From NCBI GenBank assembly GCA_964513155.1, contig CAZEMA010000002.1:4891-68890 (forward strand): a stretch of DNA of 64,000 nt, given 5' to 3'. Below are positions 1 to 8,155 of this stretch, one piece after another. The notes beneath the pieces are model-generated. The model saw only the letters and a list, made by a program, of their open reading frames with translations, ran no database searches and was not told where the DNA came from. Every line of letters begins with the position of its first letter. The stretch's first letter is position 1. The DNA is from DATEAV01 sp964513155. Its GTDB lineage: Bacteria; Chloroflexota; Anaerolineae; Anaerolineales; E44-bin32. A program made the translations under genes and the position numbers.

Positions 1-776
1 GCGAGGGGCTCTATGAGGTGCGCGGCGGCGATGCCCACGCCTGGCCGGAGGTCTTCTTCCCCGGTTACGGGTGGGTAGAATTCGAACCGACCTCCTCGTT
101 GGCGGCCATCATCCGCCCCGAGGCGGCCGCATCGGGCGAGATCGGGCCGGGCACCGAACAAGGGATCGAGGAGGACTTCGCCGGAGATTTCCCCGGGAAT
201 CGGTTTGACGAGGAGTTCTTCACGGGGCAGGAGGCGCAGGGCACGACGGACCTGAGCGGTGCCTTCGCCTATCGTCTCCCCGAGTATGTCACCTGGGTGG
301 CTCTGGGCCTGGCGTTCGTCCTGCTGGCAGGGACGGGGATCCGGATGTGGCTGGACCCGTTCTGGCAAGCGGTTGTTCTCGGCAGCATGGCCCAGCGACT
401 GCGCAAGCTAGGGGTCCAGCCACCTCGGACATGGGACCGGCCGCGCCCGCGCCCGATCTCGCCGACCGATCAGACCTACCTGCGGTTCTGCCTGTGGCTG
501 GGCCGGTTGGCCATCCCGCTCGCCTCAGCCCAGACTCCTTTTGAGCGCGCCGAGGCTCTTGCCGGCAAGATGCCCGCGGGGCGGGATGCCGCCTGGACAA
601 TCGTGCAGCAGTACGCGGGCGAGCGGTTTGGCGGGGTGCCCGCAGACGAAGCGGCTGTGCGCGGCGCCTGGGCCAGCCTGCGGGTGCAGATCTGGATCGC
701 CTGGCTCAAGCGGGCGCTCGAGCCTCTCCAGGAGATCACCCGCCGGCCGCTCCCGTGGGCGCCGCAAGGTACCTGA
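1..776 (+). CDS. Transglutaminase-like membrane protein, C-terminal part (TgpA/DUF3488-DUF4129 type)
   Basis: The reading frame is open from base 3, so the gene starts upstream of the window. The visible N-terminal stretch GGDAHAWPEVFFPGYGWVE, followed by FEPT, is the end of a transglutaminase-like core; His of DAHAW is the probable catalytic histidine and the cysteine lies outside the window. An acidic linker follows, then one membrane helix (about residues 90-108, YVTWVALGLAFVLLAG), then a cytoplasmic tail resembling DUF4129. In the family this layout gives an extracytoplasmic transglutaminase or protease-like domain held by the membrane. Substrate unknown. A GTG at 18 is inside the conserved core and is not the start. 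Confidence 0.8.
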   Translation, partial: EGLYEVRGGDAHAWPEVFFPGYGWVEFEPTSSLAAIIRPEAAASGEIGPGTEQGIEEDFAGDFPGNRFDEEFFTGQEAQGTTDLSGAFAYRLPEYVTWVALGLAFVLLAGTGIRMWLDPFWQAVVLGSMAQRLRKLGVQPPRTWDRPRPRPISPTDQTYLRFCLWLGRLAIPLASAQTPFERAEALAGKMPAGRDAAWTIVQQYAGERFGGVPADEAAVRGAWASLRVQIWIAWLKRALEPLQEITRRPLPWAPQGT

Positions 777-916
777 TCCTGGAGCGCGCCCGGGCATTCG
801 GATCTGGTGTGCATCCGCCAAGCGACACGCGCCGGTGCTGGCGTTGCCACGAATCGACGGATCGTGCCTGCGTTCTGCCGCGGACCTGGTTGCCGCGAGG
901 CTCGCGCGAATGTGGC

Positions 917-945
917 TTGCGACAAGGTATGCTCAGTGTTATCTG
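917..945 (+). promoter_or_regulatory. Weak candidate promoter for the adenylate cyclase gene
   Basis: TTGCGA (917-922) and TATCTG (940-945) are 17 bp apart, upstream of the cyclase start at 1059. A perfect 13-bp palindrome CATATTCAATATG lies at 972-984 in the leader and could be an operator. The -10 match is poor. Nothing else is recognisable in 777-1058. Confidence 0.25.
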
Positions 946-1058
946 TCCGGGTGGCGACAACCTGCCAGCCGCATATTCAATATGGCCAACTCTCCCGAGG
1001 CGGCCCCTGGAAGCGTTAGCCGGGAAGCCCGAGATCGGCTTCGGCCATCAACCGTCAG

Positions 1059-2840
1059 GTGGATCCCTTGAGTGAACCCACGACGCGCCCCACAATCGAG
1101 CATCACCTCAGCCGCCTGAGCCGGATTGCCGAGGAGACACGCGCCCAGCTGGCCAACCTCCGGGTCCGGCTGGGTGTGAACGCTGCTTTGTTCCCAGCGG
1201 GCGTGCTCGAGAGGCTGCGGGACATGAGCAGCACCCTCCTTGTCCTGAAAGGGTTGGTTGAAGAAGGCGAGGCAGAAAGGCGCAACCTGCGGGCGTTGGC
1301 GGAAATCGGCCAGGTGGTCAATTCCTCCCTCGACCTGACAACCGTCCTCAACGAAGTGATGGACACGATCACCCGCTTGACGGGGGCGCAGCGAGCCTTC
1401 CTGATGCTCCGCAATGACCAGGGTGGAATGGATATGGTCGTAGCCCGCAACTGGGAAAGGGAGTCCCTGGATCCGAAGGAGGCGGAGTTCAGCCGGACGA
1501 TTGTCCAGCGAGTGTTGACCCAGGGCGAGGCGATCCTGACGACCAATGCCCGTGCCGATCCGAGGTTTGACCAGCAGGCGAGCGTCCTCACTTACAACCT
1601 GCGTTCGATCCTGTGCGTCCCTCTGAAGGTCAAGGGCGAGCTCACGGGCGTCATCTATGCCGACAATCGTGTCCTGGAGGGCCTATTCACCGAGAGGGAG
1701 CGAGCCCTTCTCACTCCTTTGGCCAATCAGGCCGCGGTGGCGCTGGAGAACGCCCGTCTCTTCGCCTCGGTGCGCCGCACCCTCGACGAGGTCACCGAGC
1801 TGAAGAACCTGATGGAGAACGTGTTTGCCTCCATCGCCAGCGGCGTGATCACGGCGGACGTCTCAGACCTCATCACCCTGTGCAACCAGGCCACGGAGGT
1901 CATTCTGGCCAGGCCGCGGGCCGAACTCCTGGGAGCCCCGCTGATGGATCTGCTGCATTCCTTCGACCCAACTCTGCCCGGTCGGGTGACCGAGGTCAAA
2001 CAGTCGGACAAGAAGTACATCGGACTCGAGGCTCATCCCATCCTGCCCAGGAGGGGGCCAGCAGATCTTAGCCTGAACATTACGCCCCTCAAAGATGTGG
2101 AAGACACCACCCGGGGCGTGGCCATTGTCATCGATGACCTGACGGAGAAGCGGCGTTTGGAGGCCCAACGCCGCCTGTTCGAGCGGATGGTTTCGCCGGC
2201 TGTGATTGATCAGCTCGATCCGGACAGCCTGCAACTCGGGGGGACGCGGGCGGTCATCAGCACGCTCTTCGCCGACATCCGCCGGTTCACGCCCTTCAGC
2301 GAGGCCAATGAGCCGGAGACGCTCGTCCGCGTGCTCAACCAGTATCTGGCGGCAGCGGCGGATGCGATCCTGACCGAAGAGGGCACCATCGACAAGTTCC
2401 TGGGCGACGCCGTGATGGCCTGGTTCAACGCGCCCATCGTCCAATCCGACCATCCTCTGCGGGCGGTGCGGGCAGCTCTAGCCATCCGGTCGGCGGTTTA
2501 CCGGCTTCACCAGTCACTCGAACCGCAATTCCGGCTTTCCTTCGGCGTCGGCATTCATTGCGGCGAGGCTCTTCTGGGGTTGATCGGCACGCAGAAGCGC
2601 CTGGACTACACAGCCATTGGCGACAGTGTCAACACGGCCAAGCGGCTGCAGGAAAGCGCGGGTCCAGGGCAGATTCTGGTCTCCCGAGCGCTGGCGGATC
2701 GTGTCTGGCAGTGGGTGGAGTTCCGGGAGGCGCCACCGATCCGAGTTGAAGGCAAGGTACTACCGGTCGAAGTGTGCGAGGTCATCGACCTCAAGGGCCA
2801 TTCCTCGGCCTCACCGGAGATCTCCCAGCGATCTCGGTAG
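1059..2840 (+). CDS. Class III adenylate cyclase with GAF and PAS sensory domains
   Basis: 593 aa, probably cytosolic, converting ATP to cAMP. The N-terminal ~75 residues look helical. A GAF domain follows (about 80-230, including VLNEVMDTITRLTGAQRAFL and NQAAVALENARLF), then a PAS-like segment (about 250-370), then a class III catalytic domain (about 390-580). Metal-binding aspartates sit in LFADIRRFTPF and in KFLGDAVMAW. The Lys of IDKFLGD and Asp of LDYTAIGDSVN are the residues that select adenine over guanine, and NTAKRLQ carries the transition-state residues. The start is GTG 1059 or TTG 1068; neither has a strong ribosome site. A terminator follows at 2914. The signal sensed by the GAF and PAS domains cannot be read from sequence. 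Confidence 0.85.
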   Translation: MDPLSEPTTRPTIEHHLSRLSRIAEETRAQLANLRVRLGVNAALFPAGVLERLRDMSSTLLVLKGLVEEGEAERRNLRALAEIGQVVNSSLDLTTVLNEVMDTITRLTGAQRAFLMLRNDQGGMDMVVARNWERESLDPKEAEFSRTIVQRVLTQGEAILTTNARADPRFDQQASVLTYNLRSILCVPLKVKGELTGVIYADNRVLEGLFTERERALLTPLANQAAVALENARLFASVRRTLDEVTELKNLMENVFASIASGVITADVSDLITLCNQATEVILARPRAELLGAPLMDLLHSFDPTLPGRVTEVKQSDKKYIGLEAHPILPRRGPADLSLNITPLKDVEDTTRGVAIVIDDLTEKRRLEAQRRLFERMVSPAVIDQLDPDSLQLGGTRAVISTLFADIRRFTPFSEANEPETLVRVLNQYLAAAADAILTEEGTIDKFLGDAVMAWFNAPIVQSDHPLRAVRAALAIRSAVYRLHQSLEPQFRLSFGVGIHCGEALLGLIGTQKRLDYTAIGDSVNTAKRLQESAGPGQILVSRALADRVWQWVEFREAPPIRVEGKVLPVEVCEVIDLKGHSSASPEISQRSR

Positions 2841-2913
2841 CCGAACCAGTGGTCCGTTCATCTTCCTCGAGTGCGATGGCACCGCCTGGAATTGAGACTC
2901 GTCGACGGATCCT

Positions 2914-2950
2914 GCTTCCCGGGAGCCCAGCCCCCGGGAAGCTTCGTTTC
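2914..2950 (+). terminator. Hairpin terminator after the cyclase gene
   Basis: A perfect 10-bp stem, GCTTCCCGGG (2914-2923) with CCCGGGAAGC (2933-2942) and a 9-nt loop, is followed by TTCGTTTCC. It lies between the plus-strand cyclase (stop 2840) and the convergent tatC (stop 3091). The U-tract is short. Confidence 0.6.
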
Positions 2951-3090
2951 CGGTGTGCAGGCGCGAAGGTGAGGGGGGTGAGGAGCGGTAGCTCGAGTGG
3001 ATTCGCCGAATTGGGGTAGCACTGGCCAGGGGACTTCCTGCTGAGAGGCAGGCCGCCAATGGGTGACGAACGGGTTGTACTGCCGGGGGG

Positions 3091-3966
3091 CTAGGCCTGG
3101 CTCTCTTCCATCTCCGCTCGCCGCTTCCGGCCGCGCTCGGCGACCTTAGCCAGGAGAATGCTGATGAAGTAGAGCCCGATCATGGGGGCCATCAGCAGCG
3201 CCATGTTGACCGGGTCCGTGGTGGGCGTGATGGCCGCGGCCCCGACAGCGATCACGATTAATGCGATGCGCCAGCCATCCGTCAGCAGCTTGGCCTTGAT
3301 GATGCCCAGTGAGGCCAAGGCGTACACGATAAGCGGGAACTGGAAGGAAACGCCGATCCAGAAAAGCAGCCCCGTCACGAAGCGGACGTAGTTGGCGGGC
3401 CGGGGAACGGTGGTGATGCCCATGAAATGCATCAGGAAGGGCAGTGCCACCGGGAGCATGATGTAGTAGGCGAAGGCAATCCCGGCGATGAAGAGCAAGA
3501 AGGCGGCAGGGATGCTCGTAAGGACGAGGACCCGTTCCCGCTGTTTGAGCCCGGGGGCGACGAAGAGAAAGACCTCCAGGCAGATGTAGGGGAAGGCCAG
3601 GACGAAACCGGACAGAAGCGAGACCCGCATGAAGGCGCTGACCGACTCGGTCACCTCGATCGACTGCAGCACGCCGATCCCCCCGATGGGCGCCGCCAGA
3701 AAGTCGAGGATGCGAGTGGCGATGGCGAAGCTCACCGCCGTGGTCACGACGAGCGCCGCCACAGAGCGCAGGAGATGGCCTCGGAGGGCCTCCAGGTGCT
3801 CCAGGAGCAGCGAAGGGTTCTGCAGTGTGCGGGCGAAGGCCTCCGTTGCGGGTGTGTCCTCCGGTTCGTGGGTCACGACTTCGCGAATGGCCAGGAAGGG
3901 CCGGGTGATGAATCGGAAGGGGGCCGTCAGCAGACGCCACACGGCGGCGCACGTTCGTCGGATCAT
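3091..3966 (-). CDS. tatC: Twin-arginine translocase subunit TatC
   Basis: 291 aa integral membrane protein, the receptor for twin-arginine signal peptides in the Tat export system. An N-terminal cytoplasmic extension of about 50 residues precedes the family start LLEHLEALRGHLLRS. Six hydrophobic segments are visible, including LVVTTAVSFAIATRILDFL and VLVLTSIPAAFLLFIAGIAF. The conserved Glu of the first periplasmic loop is in TESVSAFMRV, and ITPTTDP matches the family ITPPD motif before the last helices. It is adjacent to tatA with no spacer. A Tat system fits this locus because FeS-Mo hydroxylases are sometimes exported, but neither XDH here shows a Tat signal. Confidence 0.93.
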   Translation of the reverse strand: MIRRTCAAVWRLLTAPFRFITRPFLAIREVVTHEPEDTPATEAFARTLQNPSLLLEHLEALRGHLLRSVAALVVTTAVSFAIATRILDFLAAPIGGIGVLQSIEVTESVSAFMRVSLLSGFVLAFPYICLEVFLFVAPGLKQRERVLVLTSIPAAFLLFIAGIAFAYYIMLPVALPFLMHFMGITTVPRPANYVRFVTGLLFWIGVSFQFPLIVYALASLGIIKAKLLTDGWRIALIVIAVGAAAITPTTDPVNMALLMAPMIGLYFISILLAKVAERGRKRRAEMEESQA

Positions 3967-4374
3967 CTAGTCTTTCGGAGCCTCCGTGCCAGAGTCTGAC
4001 TCCTGCAGTGGGGCAGGGGCGGGAACGGCGGCTGCGCTGCCGGACTGCGCCGGAGGCGTGATCGAGGCTTTGACCTCGTTCTCCATTGTCTTGATGTCCT
4101 TGGTCAGCGCCTGCCCGGCCTGCGTCATCTCCTTCTTCAGTTCCCGCAGTTCCTTGAACTCGTCCCTCTCAGCTTCGCGCGCCAACCGATTGGGCAGGCC
4201 GCGCAGGCTACGGGAGGCTTCCAGGAAGGTGCGCCAGCCCTCCGACTTGTAGAGCCGGTTGAGGAAACGGCCTGCGGTGCGCGCAGTCTTAGCCATGTCG
4301 CGCGGCCCGATGACGATCAGGGCGATGATCAAGATGAAAACAAGCTCGAGCGGTCCGATACCAAGGAATTCCAT
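3967..4374 (-). CDS. tatA: Sec-independent translocase protein TatA/TatB
   Basis: 135 aa from ATG 4374, chosen because the family begins MEFLGIGPLELVFI; the frame is open 29 codons further but that part lies in a repeat. One N-terminal helix (LELVFILIIALIVIGP) is followed by an amphipathic helix (ARTAGRFLNRLYK), a charged coiled-coil-like stretch and a Pro/Ala-rich tail. TatA forms the export pore and TatB joins TatC in the receptor. With a single copy here and a fairly long charged region, it may serve as either. Its stop abuts the tatC start, so the two are co-transcribed. Confidence 0.85.
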   Translation of the reverse strand: MEFLGIGPLELVFILIIALIVIGPRDMAKTARTAGRFLNRLYKSEGWRTFLEASRSLRGLPNRLAREAERDEFKELRELKKEMTQAGQALTKDIKTMENEVKASITPPAQSGSAAAVPAPAPLQESDSGTEAPKD

Positions 4375-4389
4375 AGGTCCAGGATGGCT

Positions 4390-4505
4390 AGCAAGGTGAC
4401 AAGAAGCCGCCTTGCCCGGAGAAGAGATCGGTATGTGTCGTGGTTGGGGCTTCGCAGTCACACATACGGATTCTTTCCAGGAAGCAGGGCTTTCTCATCA
4501 GACGC
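4390..4505 (-). repeat. Dispersed ~120-bp palindromic element, copy 1 (after nusB)
   Basis: It lies between the nusB stop codon (4506-4508) and the tatA start. Read on the minus strand it begins directly after TAG as GCGTCTGATGAGAAAGCCC, very like copy 2 after folD (25981). The centre holds inverted arms GTATGTGT and ACACATAC around GTGGTTGGGGCTTCG. The other end (AGCAAGGTGAC) matches the reverse complement of the distal end of copies 2 and 3. The right arm of the central hairpin is shortened relative to copy 2. Confidence 0.75.
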
Positions 4506-4946
4506 CTAGGTCACCAGTTGAAGCTGGTGCCGGATTTCGGACTCCCGTTCCGCCAACGAGCCGAGGACGCCGTTGATGAAGCGGGGGGCGCTGTCGGAGC
4601 CGAAGCGCTTGGCCAGTTCCACCGCCTCGTTGATGGCGACCTTCAGCGGTGTCTCATCCGAGACGGCGAACTCCCACAGTGCCAGCCGGAGAATATTCCG
4701 GTCGACGACGGCCAGTTGATCGACAGGCCATTCCGGGGCGCACTCGGCAATCAAGCGATCGAAGGACGGAATCAGGTCGAGCGTACCCATCACGCTGCGT
4801 TGGAGGAATTCGGCGGCGTCCTCTCCCAGTGTGGGGTTCTCCTGAATATGGCGTGCCACCACCTGCTTCGGCGGGTGACCGACGCAGTCGACCTCATACA
4901 GGGCCTGAAGGGCAAGGTTACGGGCTCGCCGTCGTTCGCGCTTCAT
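4506..4946 (-). CDS. nusB: Transcription antitermination factor NusB
   Basis: 146 aa, the normal family length. It pairs with ribosomal protein S10 (NusE) on boxA RNA to prevent premature termination in rRNA operons. The all-helical NusB fold is shown by RARNLALQALYEVD at the N terminus, DRNILRLALWEF in the middle and KVAINEAVELAKRFGSDS before the conserved end FINGVLGSL. It lies 19 bp downstream of the Asp23-family gene on the same strand. The start ATG is preceded by AAGGA almost without spacing, so translation may be coupled to the upstream gene. Confidence 0.93.
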   Translation of the reverse strand: MKRERRRARNLALQALYEVDCVGHPPKQVVARHIQENPTLGEDAAEFLQRSVMGTLDLIPSFDRLIAECAPEWPVDQLAVVDRNILRLALWEFAVSDETPLKVAINEAVELAKRFGSDSAPRFINGVLGSLAERESEIRHQLQLVT

Positions 4947-4965
4947 TCCTTACTGCCCGGCGGGC

Positions 4966-5328
4966 TCAGGCCGACGCCGCAAAGTCGATATCTTCAATGT
5001 GAATGTCCACGCGGGCAACTGCCATGCCCGTCATGTCCTCGATGGCTCTGGCAACTAGGGCTTGAACGTTCCGACTGACCTCACGCACATTGGTGCCGTT
5101 GGCCACGACCAGGTACAGATCGATGGCCACGCTCTGGTCTTCGATCTCGAGGCGCACACCTTCACTCGCGCCTCGGCGGAAGAGGCGGTTGACGCCGCCT
5201 GGGACCGGGGCCATGGCGACCACGCCTGGGACCTGGAGAGATGTCAGCCGGGCCATGGTAATCAGCACGGCCGGGGCAATGCGGGTCGTCCCGGCGGCAC
5301 CACCTTCACTGTATGGCTTTGTGTCCAT
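4966..5328 (-). CDS. Asp23/Gls24 family envelope stress protein (YloU-like)
   Basis: 120 aa from ATG 5328; GGAG lies about 11 nt upstream. The family pattern is clear: TRIAPAVLITMARLTSLQVPG, then VAIDLYLVVANGTNVREVSRNVQ, then VDIHIEDIDF at the end. Members are small proteins linked to the envelope or fatty acid kinase systems in Gram-positive bacteria, of uncertain biochemical role. Linkage to nusB is common in Firmicutes and Chloroflexota and supports the assignment. A TATAAT box lies about 100 bp upstream, inside the 3' end of panE. Confidence 0.85.
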   Translation of the reverse strand: MDTKPYSEGGAAGTTRIAPAVLITMARLTSLQVPGVVAMAPVPGGVNRLFRRGASEGVRLEIEDQSVAIDLYLVVANGTNVREVSRNVQALVARAIEDMTGMAVARVDIHIEDIDFAASA

Positions 5329-5414
5329 GGAGGTATCGACTCCTGACCCGATCCGAAGTCGCCGCCTCGAAGCCATGAGTCCCTGCTTCCCCGAGCCGGC
5401 GAGGCGCGAACCCC

Positions 5415-6479
5415 CTAGATCGCCCCGGGATTATACCCCCGAATGCCCGGCACACCCGCCCGCTCCGCCAAAGCGAGCAGCGCGCCCGGCTGGTCGGCAT
5501 ACGCTGCCGGTGGAAGGCGGCTCTCGACCAGTTCCAGCATGGTGTCGGTGAGCACGGTGTTGGCCGGCGCCGGCAGACCCAACCGGGCTGCCTCGCGTGC
5601 CACGGCACCATTCAACCACCGGACCTCGGACCGGCCACGCCCGATGTCGTAGTGGAAGGATGGCTTCTTGCCGCCTCGGCCGGAAGCCACCGCCTGACGC
5701 AGCAGAGGCTGGCTGAGCCAGGGAGGCAGACCCAGCGCCCAGGAAAGGAGCTGGACCGAGACCCCCGTCAAGCCCTCTGGGGCATAGCCGAGACCGGCCA
5801 TCACCCGAACCACCTCTCGCAGCGCTTCCAACTCGAGGCGATACAGGCCGGGATGGCTGAAGACAGCTCGCGGCGACCAACCCAGGATAGCCGATGTGGC
5901 GTTGCTGACGATGTTCGTCAGCAGCTTCGACCACTTCATCCGCTGGCCGTCTTGGTGCAGCCGGGGGGGCATGCCGGCGCCCGCCAGGTCCGCCTGCAGG
6001 CGGGAGAGGAGCGGGTGACCAACGGCGAGGTCGAGGCCCCGTTCGCGTTCCACCCGCACTTGGCCGGCTTCGGGCATGAGCACAGCCGTCGTGAGCACAG
6101 CGGGGATCACCCGCTCTTCGCCCAGCTGGGAGGCCAGCGTGGCTTCATTGCCAATGCCATTGAGCAAGCAGACGACGGGCGGGGGGTTCGGGGTGGCGGC
6201 GGCCAGGCTCACCGCTGCTGCCTCACAGTCGTAGGCTTTGACGGTGAGCAGGATGAGGTCCGGCAGTTCGCGCTGAGTAAAAACCTGTGCCAGGTCTCGG
6301 ACCACCGTCGGGCGCTCGAGCCAGCCAGAGGGGCCGGCCCCCCCGATTCGCAGACCCTCCCGTTCCAGGATGTCGGCCAGACGCGGCCGCGCCAGGAAAG
6401 TGACCGGATGGCCGGCAAGGGCGAGACGACCCCCAACCAGGCCGCCAACAGCTCCGGTGCCGAAGACAAGGTAGCGCAT
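5415..6479 (-). CDS. panE: 2-dehydropantoate 2-reductase (ketopantoate reductase)
   Basis: 354 aa. It reduces 2-dehydropantoate to pantoate with NADPH in pantothenate and CoA synthesis. The N-terminal Rossmann motif GTGAVGGLVGGRLALAG is at residues 7-23. ILLTVKAYD carries the family Lys, LLNGIGNE is the conserved loop after it, and KWSKLLTNIVSNATSAILG holds the catalytic Lys. The all-helical ApbA_C domain follows. It starts 1 nt after the parB stop on the same strand. The family is broad, so a different 2-oxo acid is possible; the residues seen agree with PanE. Confidence 0.82.
   Translation of the reverse strand: MRYLVFGTGAVGGLVGGRLALAGHPVTFLARPRLADILEREGLRIGGAGPSGWLERPTVVRDLAQVFTQRELPDLILLTVKAYDCEAAAVSLAAATPNPPPVVCLLNGIGNEATLASQLGEERVIPAVLTTAVLMPEAGQVRVERERGLDLAVGHPLLSRLQADLAGAGMPPRLHQDGQRMKWSKLLTNIVSNATSAILGWSPRAVFSHPGLYRLELEALREVVRVMAGLGYAPEGLTGVSVQLLSWALGLPPWLSQPLLRQAVASGRGGKKPSFHYDIGRGRSEVRWLNGAVAREAARLGLPAPANTVLTDTMLELVESRLPPAAYADQPGALLALAERAGVPGIRGYNPGAI
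5430..5435 (-). promoter_or_regulatory. Candidate -10 box for the asp23-nusB-tatAC block
   Basis: On the minus strand GGGGGTATAATCCCGG has a perfect TATAAT at 5435-5430, inside the last codons of panE and about 100 bp upstream of the asp23-like start. The -35 position (CGGGTG) does not match consensus, so this rests on the -10 alone. Confidence 0.35.
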
Positions 6480-6480
6480 C

Positions 6481-7350
6481 TCAGGTCGAGGGAGAATCCC
6501 CCAGCAATCGGTCGACCAGGGCGTTCAGTTCCTCGTCAGAGTAGAAATGGATGACCAGATTGCCGCCACGGCGACCACGCTTGAGCGTGACCCGAGTGCC
6601 CAGCGATAGGCGCAGTCGCTCCTCGAGGTCGGTCACCTCGGGAGGTCGGCTCGTCTTGCGGGAGGTCGGCCGGCGCTCCCCGGTCAGGTGGCGCACCAAG
6701 TCCTCCGTCTGGCGGACGCTGAGGCTACGCCGCAGGAGGGTCTGCAGGGCGGCCGCCTGTGCTTGCGGGGAAGGCAGGCCGAGCAGCGCCCGGGCGTGCC
6801 CCTCGCTGATCTCGCCGGCGCGCAGCGCTTCCTGGACGACAGGGGGCAGCTTCAGCAGCCGTAGCGTGTTGCTGACCGCAGCCCGGCTCTTGCCCAAGTG
6901 GGCCGCCACGCGCTCGTGGCTGAGCCCAAAGTCCTCGATCAGCTGTCGATACCCTTCGGCCGCCTCCAGGGCATTCAGGTCGGAACGTTGCAGGTTCTCT
7001 GTCAGCGCCAACTCGAGGCGCTGTCGTTCATCGGCCTGGCGGACGACGACGGGGACGGTTGACAGCACGGCCAGCCGGGCGGCCTCCAGTCGGCGGGCGC
7101 CGGCGATCAAGACGTAGCCTGGACCCTGTTCCGCCGGTGAGACGATCAGGGGCTGCAATACGCCATGCTGGCGGATCGAGGTCGCTAGCTGCTTCAGCTC
7201 GTCAGCGTCAATGCGCAGCCGGGGTTGGCGGGGATTCGAACGAATCGCCTCGACGGGCACCTCCAGGACACCTCCAGGGGGAGTCTCGATGGCCTTCCCG
7301 GCCGGAATCAATGCGTCCAGTCCCTTTCCCAGACCGTGCCGTCGTGTCAT
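6481..7350 (-). CDS. parB: Chromosome partitioning protein ParB (Spo0J family)
   Basis: 289 aa from ATG 7350, which gives the usual start MTRRHGLGKGLDALIP and leaves 1 nt after the parA stop. ParB binds parS sites near the origin, spreads as a CTP-dependent clamp and is moved by ParA. The N-terminal nuclease-like fold runs from about residue 25, with the ENLQRSDLN motif and then the helix-turn-helix (LSHERVAAHLGKSRAAVSN); a C-terminal dimerisation domain ends the protein. The motif normally written GERR, which touches CTP, reads GARRLEA here: the Glu is Ala. I saw no canonical parS palindrome in the window. Confidence 0.92.
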   Translation of the reverse strand: MTRRHGLGKGLDALIPAGKAIETPPGGVLEVPVEAIRSNPRQPRLRIDADELKQLATSIRQHGVLQPLIVSPAEQGPGYVLIAGARRLEAARLAVLSTVPVVVRQADERQRLELALTENLQRSDLNALEAAEGYRQLIEDFGLSHERVAAHLGKSRAAVSNTLRLLKLPPVVQEALRAGEISEGHARALLGLPSPQAQAAALQTLLRRSLSVRQTEDLVRHLTGERRPTSRKTSRPPEVTDLEERLRLSLGTRVTLKRGRRGGNLVIHFYSDEELNALVDRLLGDSPST

Positions 7351-7351
7351 G

Positions 7352-8155
7352 TCATTCCTCGCCCGCACCGGTTGGAGGGTGATGCCCCGGTGCGTCATCC
7401 GTCAGGAGTTCCTGCGCCAGTGCCCGGTAGGCTGTGGCTCCAGCGGAAGAGGGGTCGTAGGCCGAGATGGGCAATCCGTGGGAGGGAGCCTCCGCCAACC
7501 GTACGCTGCGGGGGATGATGGTGTGGAAGACTTGCCCGGGGAAGTGCCGGCGCACTTCGGCGGCGACCTCTTGCGAAAGCCTCGTGCGCCCGTCGTACAT
7601 CGTCAGGATCAGCCCCCGGATTCGCAGGTTGGGATAGAGCCCGGCCCGTACGCGCCGCAGCGTCTCCATCAGGCTGGTCAGTCCCTCCAGTGCCAGGTAT
7701 TCGCATTGGACGGGAATCAGGACGCCGTCGGCGGCGGCCAGCAGGCCGTTGATCGTCAGCAGGCCGAGGGCGGGGGGGCAGTCAATCAAGACGTAATCGT
7801 AGCGGCCATCGAGCGGGGACAGGGCCCGCTGGAGGAGGCTCTCGCGATCTTCCATCCCCACCAGTTCTATCTGGGCCCCTGCCAAGGATGCCGAAGAGGG
7901 CAGTAGAGAGAGCTGGAGCTTGGGATTGTGCAGGATGGCTGACCCCGCGGGTGTCTGGCCGAGAATCGTCTCATACGTGCCTGTTGTGACCGTATGGCGG
8001 TCGACGCCCAGGCAGGCGGTAGCATTGGCCTGTGGGTCGAGGTCTACCAACAGGACGCGCCGGCCGGCCTCGGCCAGGTAGGCCCCCAGATTGATCGCCG
8101 TGGTCGTCTTGCCGACGCCGCCTTTCTGGTTCACCAGGGCGTACGTCCGCGTCAT
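7352..8155 (-). CDS. parA: Chromosome partitioning ATPase ParA (Soj)
   Basis: 267 aa, the usual length. The deviant Walker A NQKGGVGKTTTAINLG is at residues 9-24, with both the signature and P-loop lysines. LLVDLDPQANATACLG is Walker A' and YVLIDCPPALGLLTING is Walker B. It dimerises on DNA with ATP and moves ParB-parS. The start overlaps the end of the upstream sugar-kinase gene by 4 bp, so translation is probably coupled, and parB follows after 1 nt. Transcription probably begins at the leaderless promoter upstream of the kinase. Confidence 0.95.
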   Translation of the reverse strand: MTRTYALVNQKGGVGKTTTAINLGAYLAEAGRRVLLVDLDPQANATACLGVDRHTVTTGTYETILGQTPAGSAILHNPKLQLSLLPSSASLAGAQIELVGMEDRESLLQRALSPLDGRYDYVLIDCPPALGLLTINGLLAAADGVLIPVQCEYLALEGLTSLMETLRRVRAGLYPNLRIRGLILTMYDGRTRLSQEVAAEVRRHFPGQVFHTIIPRSVRLAEAPSHGLPISAYDPSSAGATAYRALAQELLTDDAPGHHPPTGAGEE

